Assembly (NCBI RefSeq): GCF_002284565.1
Contig: NZ_NPKI01000051.1
Coordinates: 185,104-249,103, forward strand
Origin: Mesorhizobium mediterraneum
Lineage (GTDB): Bacteria > Pseudomonadota > Alphaproteobacteria > Rhizobiales > Rhizobiaceae
DNA: 64,000 nt
Direction of reading: 5' to 3'
The translations under genes and the position numbers were made by a program. The notes beneath the pieces are model-generated. The model had not been told where the DNA came from. It ran no database searches and saw nothing but the letters and a program-made list of their open reading frames with translations. How positions within the stretch are numbered: the first letter of the stretch is position 1; every line of letters begins with the position of its first letter. Positions 58,415-64,000 of the stretch are shown piece after piece.

Positions 58415-60088
58415 TCAAAAGCCCTCGAAAACGAGTTCGTTGATGTCATAAGGCCCGAGGCAGGTAAGGACGTCGGTGATATGGCTCTCGAGGGAGATCT
58501 GGCCCGGCTGCGTGCCAGGTAGCGTGTACTTCGTCCAAACAGTGTTCCCATATGCCGCGAAGTAAGACGAGCGGGCCTGATCATAGAGTCCGTTTCTCGC
58601 GTCGTTGCCTGTTTCTTCTTGGACATCGTCAAGCAGCGTCGCTGTGTGGTTATTGATGTCGATGGACCACAGATCTTCGGACCCAGCACCGGAGCCGAAC
58701 AGGCCGAACCCAGGTTTTGGAAACGCCCTGATGCCGGTCGAACCCCCAAAAGTGAGCGCGAACACGCGGGTAGAGATGGTAAAGGCGTCGGCGATAGCCC
58801 CTGTGTCCGGGGCCACAAGCTGCACATTGTGCGTGCCGGTCGGGATTTCCTCGAGCACAAGAAGGTATTCAGTCAGAGGATCATATTGGATTCCCTGAAC
58901 GATGCCGAATGAGGAATAGGCAATGGCGGTCGACCATGTCTCACCATCGTATGTCACCTCGGTGCAGGTGGAGCCACCCTGAATGAAGAATGATGTGGAT
59001 CCGGCGGAAACTCGACCGAGCGAGAAGAACACATCCCCAATGCCTGCTATGCGCGTGACCGAGAATGAGCCAAGGGCGATATCAATCACGGCGAGCAATG
59101 TACCGCCGCCGCCGCCCGTGTCGCCAAGCAACAGCCACTTATCATCGAAGGGCTGGGACATCATCCATCCGATGGCTTCGTGGGGTTCTTCCATCCACTC
59201 CGCTATGATCTGCCCAGTCACAGCGTTATAGACCCTCGCCAGGCTCCTCGAATCCAAGGTAGTACCGGTGCGGATGACGACATAGCCTGTCCCACGAAGG
59301 GGCAGGATCCAGGCGTTGCTGCCAACAAATTCGGTCGTGTCCTCGAGCGGGACTCGGTAAAGCTCCGTGACGGTGTCGACGTCGAGCACCGAAAGATACA
59401 TCGTGGTCAACGAGGGAATCTCGTTGCTTCCTAGTATCTGATAGATCCTGCCTTCGATCGGATCATAGGCATTGCGTGGGGCATTGTTCAGATTGACCGG
59501 CTCTTCACCAGTCCATTCAATCTCCACGATCCCGCCGACATCTGTCGCCGCATTTGAAATCACACAGGTAATCGTCGGCGCGGATGACGCCGGAAAGTCT
59601 TCAAGGAAAATCAGAACGTCGCCGGTGTGCGCACCAGCGTTTGCGCCAACAACCTGCGTCGCGATCGGATCAACAGCCGTTTGAAGCCCATTGTAGAACC
59701 GGAACGCGCATTTCGGAATTGAGCCGTTTTCTGCGTCGAACTGGACATCGCCGTTGGCCTCGAGCCGGATCAGTTTATAGCCGCGGCGGAAGTAGTCCTT
59801 GCATAGAAGATAACCGGCACTGATCGTTACGGCGGTCGTTGGTTCGGGCAGCGGCTCGCCACCATGATCCCAGTATTGGTCAGCCCAATTCTTGTAGCTG
59901 TAGCTCGTGCGGACTACTTTCGTCAGTCCATAAACCGGGATGCCGTCAACTCTCCCAGTCCCAATGACCGCCGGCTTAGGGCGCCCGAGCGCTCCCGGAG
60001 TGATTAGGCCGGTTCGCCGCGTGGTATCTTTCCCGGATTGAGGCCTCTGGGCCTCCAAGCCACCCCATCTGCCTAATTTGAAGGACAT
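58415..60088 (-). CDS. Phage tail hub-like protein with propeller-like domain
   Basis: 557 residues. The N-terminal third resembles the core of lambda gpJ/tail-tip hub proteins (RTSYSYKNWADQYWDHGGEP, YLLCKDYFRRGYKLIRLEAN, KCAFRFYNGLQTAVDPIATQ). The rest consists of repeated beta blades with a YDP-x-x-x-R-I-Y-type pattern (NAYDPIEGRIYQILGSNE, IQYDPLTEYLLVLEEIPTG), suggesting a beta-propeller for receptor binding. It is shorter than gpJ, with the C-terminal fibre replaced by the propeller. Located between the DUF3168 and S24-like genes. Confidence 0.55.
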   Translation of the reverse strand: MSFKLGRWGGLEAQRPQSGKDTTRRTGLITPGALGRPKPAVIGTGRVDGIPVYGLTKVVRTSYSYKNWADQYWDHGGEPLPEPTTAVTISAGYLLCKDYFRRGYKLIRLEANGDVQFDAENGSIPKCAFRFYNGLQTAVDPIATQVVGANAGAHTGDVLIFLEDFPASSAPTITCVISNAATDVGGIVEIEWTGEEPVNLNNAPRNAYDPIEGRIYQILGSNEIPSLTTMYLSVLDVDTVTELYRVPLEDTTEFVGSNAWILPLRGTGYVVIRTGTTLDSRSLARVYNAVTGQIIAEWMEEPHEAIGWMMSQPFDDKWLLLGDTGGGGGTLLAVIDIALGSFSVTRIAGIGDVFFSLGRVSAGSTSFFIQGGSTCTEVTYDGETWSTAIAYSSFGIVQGIQYDPLTEYLLVLEEIPTGTHNVQLVAPDTGAIADAFTISTRVFALTFGGSTGIRAFPKPGFGLFGSGAGSEDLWSIDINNHTATLLDDVQEETGNDARNGLYDQARSSYFAAYGNTVWTKYTLPGTQPGQISLESHITDVLTCLGPYDINELVFEGF

Positions 60089-60092
60089 TAGC

Positions 60093-60479
60093 CTACCTCC
60101 ACCTAACCACGACCCCTAGAAGGCGTCGCTCTGTTCTGGTCGCCGGCAGATAGTCCGACGCTTCAACACTATCCCGCCACACCGTCGCGGATTTCCCGGC
60201 AAATGTGCCAGTCTTGTCCCGTGTCGCTGCAATGACCGCGTCCCCAAGGGTCTCAGCGGCCGCAAAATCAGATCCGTGGCAGGCGATGGTAATTCGCTCC
60301 GCCGGATAGCCCGAGGCGCCGCTCAGCATTATCTCTTCGACTAGGCCGCCCTTCAGGATGACCAGGTGCGGGAGCGCCGCTTCTTGTGGTGCAACGGTGT
60401 AATAAATCCGATCGCCAACGAGACCGGTCACTGTGCCGTCGGATGCGAGTATGGCTCGGACGATAGCGGCGCCACTCAT
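60093..60479 (-). CDS. DUF3168 tail completion-like protein
   Basis: 128 residues from ATG 60479 (MSGAAIVRAILASDGTVTGL). Family features: VGDRIYYTVAPQEAALPHLV, ERITIACHGSDFAAAETLGD and a C-terminal RTERRLLGVVVRWR. DUF3168 proteins (gp11/HK97 gp10-like) cap the tail at the head-tail joint. In siphophages the gene precedes major tail and tape measure genes; here it follows the tape measure-like gene. Confidence 0.82.
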   Translation of the reverse strand: MSGAAIVRAILASDGTVTGLVGDRIYYTVAPQEAALPHLVILKGGLVEEIMLSGASGYPAERITIACHGSDFAAAETLGDAVIAATRDKTGTFAGKSATVWRDSVEASDYLPATRTERRLLGVVVRWR

Positions 60480-60481
60480 GG

Positions 60482-62380
60482 TCAAACCCTCCCGCTCATT
60501 GCCCCGTAGACGGTCCGGACGAACTCATAAGCAGCTTGGCGGCCGGCTTCGGCGCCGTCCGAAACGCCGTTCACATTGATGTCGCCGACCGTGATGTTGC
60601 CCATCTTCCCCGGTCCTTTGTCGTAATCTTGAGGGCCAATTGAATAAGTGCCCTTTTTGATTTTGCGGATCCCCCAACTCGAAATGTAGCTGCCCCCAGT
60701 CTCGGGGTTTATGGCATCGCCGAACATATGATCTTGGCCGGAACCGTGCGTAGTATCGATGTTCGACCCCATATTCGTATCGATATTTGCGAGGCTATAG
60801 CCTTGGGCAAGAAGTGACTTCACCACATCGGTGTAGTTGGCGAACGACGTGTTGATGGTTTGGAAGCCGCTAGATGTCACCGAGCTAAGGTTTCGGATGT
60901 AGGACTCTGTGTTTCGATCCAGTTCCGAAACGTTGTCGGCGGTGTCCTTTGTGTATCCGGCCGTCTGGTCCAAAACCGGCTTGATCACGTTCACGCCTGA
61001 ACTGTTGACATCCTGCTGAGTGGTGAAACCGCCGCTTGGCGCGACTTCAGAAGTGCCGCCATAGCGCGTTACCGTCGGCAACCCTCCTTCCGTTCCGGTC
61101 ATTGCGCCCAAGGCTGCCATTGAGGCGTTTTCGGATGCTCGGAAAGCCTGTGCGAAGGCCGCTCTGATTGCATTGGCTGCCGAGACGCCGGCCGCGGAAG
61201 TCCTCGCCAATTCCTCTTGCAGTCCCTTCAGATTGTCGAGCGCTCTGTCGGTCTCGAGACCAACTTCAAAACCCGCCTCTGCCTGGACCTTAAGGTCTTC
61301 AAGTATCGCCTTGACCTTCGCAATATCTGCCTCGATATCTGCCGTTGATCTGGCGAATTCGGAAGCAAGATTTTTGGCGCCTTCAATCGCTCGATCGATC
61401 AGGCCGCCGCCGGGTGCGCCGCCGTTGATGACCTTTAGGAAATTGTCCAAGGTCGGGTTGGTCGTGAAGTTGTTGACCAGGTTGGTGAGCGCGTTGAACT
61501 CCTGAGCGAACCTCGCAGCCCCCTCCGATGCTGAGACGAGTAACGGTGCCAGGTGAACAAGAGCTTGGCTCAAGTTCACATCGATCACCTTCGACAGGAT
61601 CTCCAGCTTATCATCGAGTTCGCCGGCCCTTTGCAGGAGGTCGTCTGGGATGATCAGCCCAAGTCCGGCCGCTCGACGCTTGAACTTGTCCAGCGCCGCG
61701 GCGCCGCCATCGAGCACCCGGACAAGTTCAATGCCGCCCTTGCCGAAGACGGTTGTCGCCAAAGCCGCTTGCTTTGTTGCGTCTGTGGTCTGCTTCATTG
61801 CGTCCGCCACAAGGCGCAGCCGCTCGTTCTGATCGTGCGTGCTGAGAAGGGCCTTGAGCAATTCCGGATTGAGGTTCTTCAAGCCCGAATACAGCGCACC
61901 GGTTCCTTGTTGCGCTAGACCTGCGTTCTTCGCAAAGATCTCCAGGCCAGCGTTCAGCTTTTCCTGACTGACGTCGGCCTGAAGCGCCCCGAAGGAGATC
62001 GCCTGGAAAAAGTCCGTTCTAAGCCCGGTTGTCCGTGCCGCATTGGCGATCCCCTCAAAGTCGGAAAGCGATTGCCTAGCCTTGGCCAAAGCGCCCGTAA
62101 GGGACGTTATGGCAGCAAATGCACCGCCGGCCACAATCCCGGTTGCAAAGCTCGAAAGCGTCGCGGAGGTCTTTGCAACTGATCTGGAGAAGCCTGACGC
62201 CATCTTAACGCCGGCCTTTTCAAACCTGCCCATTTCCGCGCGCGGACCCTTAAGTGCGTCCTCGATTCCCTTCATGCGGCGCGACGTTTCGCGCTGGGCC
62301 CTTTCGATCGCCTTCTCGTAGTTTCTGATCCTCGCCTCGAGCGAGACGACTAGCCTATGATCGTCTGATGTGTCGGCCAT
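60482..62380 (-). CDS. Phage tail tape measure-like protein
   Basis: 632 residues with an alanine-rich N-terminal helical region (VSLEARIRNYEKAIERAQRE, MKGIEDALKGPRAEMGRFEK), a hydrophobic stretch (FATGIVAGGAFAAITSLTGA) and long coiled coils (ELDDKLEILSKVIDVNLSQA; VQAEAGFEVGLETDRALDNL), then a glycine- and serine-rich end. This is the pattern of short tape measure or tail length proteins. If it sets tail length, the tail would be short. Immediately follows the terminase gene (3 bp apart). Confidence 0.72.
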   Translation of the reverse strand: MADTSDDHRLVVSLEARIRNYEKAIERAQRETSRRMKGIEDALKGPRAEMGRFEKAGVKMASGFSRSVAKTSATLSSFATGIVAGGAFAAITSLTGALAKARQSLSDFEGIANAARTTGLRTDFFQAISFGALQADVSQEKLNAGLEIFAKNAGLAQQGTGALYSGLKNLNPELLKALLSTHDQNERLRLVADAMKQTTDATKQAALATTVFGKGGIELVRVLDGGAAALDKFKRRAAGLGLIIPDDLLQRAGELDDKLEILSKVIDVNLSQALVHLAPLLVSASEGAARFAQEFNALTNLVNNFTTNPTLDNFLKVINGGAPGGGLIDRAIEGAKNLASEFARSTADIEADIAKVKAILEDLKVQAEAGFEVGLETDRALDNLKGLQEELARTSAAGVSAANAIRAAFAQAFRASENASMAALGAMTGTEGGLPTVTRYGGTSEVAPSGGFTTQQDVNSSGVNVIKPVLDQTAGYTKDTADNVSELDRNTESYIRNLSSVTSSGFQTINTSFANYTDVVKSLLAQGYSLANIDTNMGSNIDTTHGSGQDHMFGDAINPETGGSYISSWGIRKIKKGTYSIGPQDYDKGPGKMGNITVGDINVNGVSDGAEAGRQAAYEFVRTVYGAMSGRV

Positions 62381-62383
62381 TCT

Positions 62384-63970
62384 TTACCCCACAAACACTA
62401 TTCCGCGCTCCTCGTAGGGAGACGGCGCTTCGCCGGTAACGGCGCGATGAACGGCCATGGTCGCGGCCACTACAGCATCAATTCGGCCCTTGCTCTTACC
62501 CTTGTGGAAGCTCTGATTTCCGACCGGATCGACGCGCGTTACCACGTTGGCCGCATGAGCCCGGAGCACAGGATTGCCGCCATGCTGTAGGCGTTTCGCG
62601 AGAATAGCCGCCTGGAGGCTTTCGACGGCCGGTCCCATGGTTGCCCAGCCTTGACGCATGGCAACGACCGGAAGGCCGTCTTCCGAAAGTTCGGCCATGG
62701 TCTCGGTCAATTTGTAAGGATCGTAGGCGATCTCTCTGACATGGAATCGCTCGCACAGAGTGCGGAGGAAATCTGAGAGTGCCTTGCGGTCGACGATGTT
62801 TCCCTCCGTCGGCATGAGGTGGCCGTCATCGCGCCACTGAAGGTACGGCATGCCGTCCCGTTCAGCCTTCTCCAAGAGCGTCGCTTCCGGCGCCATGGCC
62901 CAAACCAGCACGCGAATTCGATCACCATCAGGGAACGCCGCCGCGATCGCGGTGAGGTCTCCGACCATGCCGTAATCGACTCCGATCCAGCAATCTTCGC
63001 CCTCGAGCTCGGCTTCGTCGATTGGGTCCGCGCCTTCGTCATAGACCTCCATGTCCAGCCACGGAGACAGCGAAGCCTCACGCCAGCGGTTCAGGTGATA
63101 CTGTTCGAATTCGGCCTTCACCGCCGGCATGTGTCCCGCTTGGCGGGCCATGGTGCGCAGCCCGGCAAGATCCGGGTAGCCGATCTCCAGACCAGGATTA
63201 GCGAAGCTCCAGCCCGCCTCGTCGCGCCAGTCGAACTCCTCAGGCGTCTCGAACACGATCGGCAGGAACGACGGGTCTTCGATTTCACCGGATGCAACGG
63301 CGCGGGCGTAGGTCTCCATATCGTAAGCAAGTGTGTTCTGCCCGGCGCCGGCGGTCGTGGTGATGAGGTGGAGCGTTCCGGGGACTTTCACCAGGCCGGT
63401 TGTCAGAGCCGCCCACAGGCGCCGCCCCTGCCAGGCGTGTATCTCATCCGTAACAACAAACGTCGGCGTCTTGCCGTGCTTGGAATCTCCGTCGCTCGAG
63501 ATGGCTTCGAACCGGCTTCGCGTCTTCGGGTGCGTCACGCTGTAGACCGGAGCTTCGCGTTTTTCTGTCGCCTCGCTCAATCTTGCCGACATGCCGACAA
63601 TCGAGGTTGTTTCCTCCCACGTAAGCTTTGCCTGGTTGCGATCAGACGCCGCCGCGATGCCAAGGCCTCCGGGCACGCGCTCAGGTCCGACGAGATGCAG
63701 TAGCGCCAGAGCGCCGACAAGCGACGTCTTGCGGTTGCCGCGACCCACTCTCAGATAGACTGTTCGAACCTTACGTCGGCCGCTCACGTCCGTGTCGCCA
63801 TAGACCCGCCGAACGATACGCTCTTGCCATCTGTCCAGTTGGAAGGCGTGTTTCGCCGCGGTCGACTTCGGGTGCTTGAGCTTGCGAATGAACGTGACGG
63901 CGCGTTCACCGAACCCATGCGGGTCAGCAAGCGGGGAGTCGTCAAAGATCCATTCCGGCCGGATGTTCAC
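62384..63970 (-). CDS. Phage terminase large subunit
   Basis: 528-residue packaging motor. The ATPase has a Walker A-like VYLRVGRGNRKTSLVGALA, Walker B FVVTDEIHAW and coupling motif LITTTAG; the nuclease domain has WIGVDYGMVGDLTAIAAAF, IAYDPYKLTETMAEL and KSKGRIDAVVAATMAVHRAV (the last acidic residue). GTG start at 63970 overlaps the stop of the upstream gene. Terminase of the HK97-like Terminase_1 group. No portal gene follows, contrary to normal order. Confidence 0.93.
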   Translation of the reverse strand: MNIRPEWIFDDSPLADPHGFGERAVTFIRKLKHPKSTAAKHAFQLDRWQERIVRRVYGDTDVSGRRKVRTVYLRVGRGNRKTSLVGALALLHLVGPERVPGGLGIAAASDRNQAKLTWEETTSIVGMSARLSEATEKREAPVYSVTHPKTRSRFEAISSDGDSKHGKTPTFVVTDEIHAWQGRRLWAALTTGLVKVPGTLHLITTTAGAGQNTLAYDMETYARAVASGEIEDPSFLPIVFETPEEFDWRDEAGWSFANPGLEIGYPDLAGLRTMARQAGHMPAVKAEFEQYHLNRWREASLSPWLDMEVYDEGADPIDEAELEGEDCWIGVDYGMVGDLTAIAAAFPDGDRIRVLVWAMAPEATLLEKAERDGMPYLQWRDDGHLMPTEGNIVDRKALSDFLRTLCERFHVREIAYDPYKLTETMAELSEDGLPVVAMRQGWATMGPAVESLQAAILAKRLQHGGNPVLRAHAANVVTRVDPVGNQSFHKGKSKGRIDAVVAATMAVHRAVTGEAPSPYEERGIVFVG

Positions 63971-64000
63971 AGGTCGTCAAACTCCTCTTCGTCGTCGGAG
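63967..64000 (-). CDS. C-terminal end of upstream phage gene (cut by window edge)
   Basis: Only the last 10 codons are visible: SDDEEEFDDL followed by TGA at 63969-63967, which overlaps the terminase GTG by 3 bp. An acidic tail immediately before a large terminase gene suggests the terminase small subunit, but this is based on position alone. Confidence 0.5.
   Translation of the reverse strand, partial: SDDEEEFDDL

Overview
The window is chromosomal DNA from an alphaproteobacterium of the Hyphomicrobiales, most likely Mesorhizobium or a close relative. The evidence is a GC-rich backbone, a sufS2-B-C-D-S1 order typical of rhizobia and agrobacteria, rhizobial intergenic palindromes, and the style of the lipid A, ROK/ABC and multi-GAF kinase genes. 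The species is inferred from gene content; no database was searched.

Backbone, 1-40.7 kb. (1) 0-5.6 kb: Fe-S cluster assembly operon, minus strand (sufS2, sufB, sufC, sufD, 5' part of sufS), with an Irr-type iron control box candidate upstream of sufS2. (2) 5.9-7.2 kb: alpha/beta hydrolase and PaiB-like FMN-binding protein. (3) 7.2-10.8 kb: minus-strand operon of GT2 glycosyltransferase, LABN-domain membrane protein, ArnT/Rgt-like GT39 glycosyltransferase and PAP2 phosphatase, probably for lipid A or LPS-core modification. (4) tyrS, then a decayed hydrolase gene. (5) 13.2-20 kb: a translationally coupled signalling operon of a 1721-residue histidine kinase with eight GAF domains, a single-domain response regulator, and a receiver-adenylate cyclase. 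(6) 20.8-27.5 kb: pterin dehydratase-like protein, a small secreted protein, a large AsmA/YhdP-like protein, a frameshifted peroxiredoxin and an M23 peptidase. (7) 27.9-32.8 kb: ROK regulator, sugar ABC transporter and SDR dehydrogenase. (8) 33.6-39.6 kb: GNAT protein facing an asnB, acyl carrier protein, acyl-CoA ligase, nadE operon that looks like a small biosynthetic cluster. (9) a pentapeptide-repeat protein.

Mobile DNA, 40.8-64 kb. A 46-bp direct repeat equal to the 3' part of a tRNA-Val(TAC) gene occurs at 40802-40847 and 52905-52950, and each copy lies beside a tyrosine recombinase gene. I read this as two integrative elements in tandem in one tRNA-Val gene. Element 1 (about 12 kb, clearly more AT-rich) carries an integrase, an N6-adenine methyltransferase, a compact module of a phosphoribosyltransferase-like protein, an ORC/CDC6-like P-loop ATPase and an unknown protein, then dUTPase, serine recombinase, a divergent family-A-polymerase-like protein, an interrupted lipoprotein gene and an XRE regulator. 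The phosphoribosyltransferase/ATPase/unknown/methyltransferase module is the best candidate for an undescribed, probably anti-phage, system. Element 2 is a prophage or prophage remnant (integrase, excisionase, AlpA-type regulators, YdaU-like protein, tail proteins, large terminase) that runs off the right edge. Its terminase gene directly abuts tail genes with no portal or capsid gene between them.

Several genes are broken: a hydrolase with two compensating frameshifts, the peroxiredoxin, a GNAT gene, the lipoprotein (in-frame TGA) and an MltR-like gene in the prophage. No rRNA gene, CRISPR array or insertion sequence was recognised.
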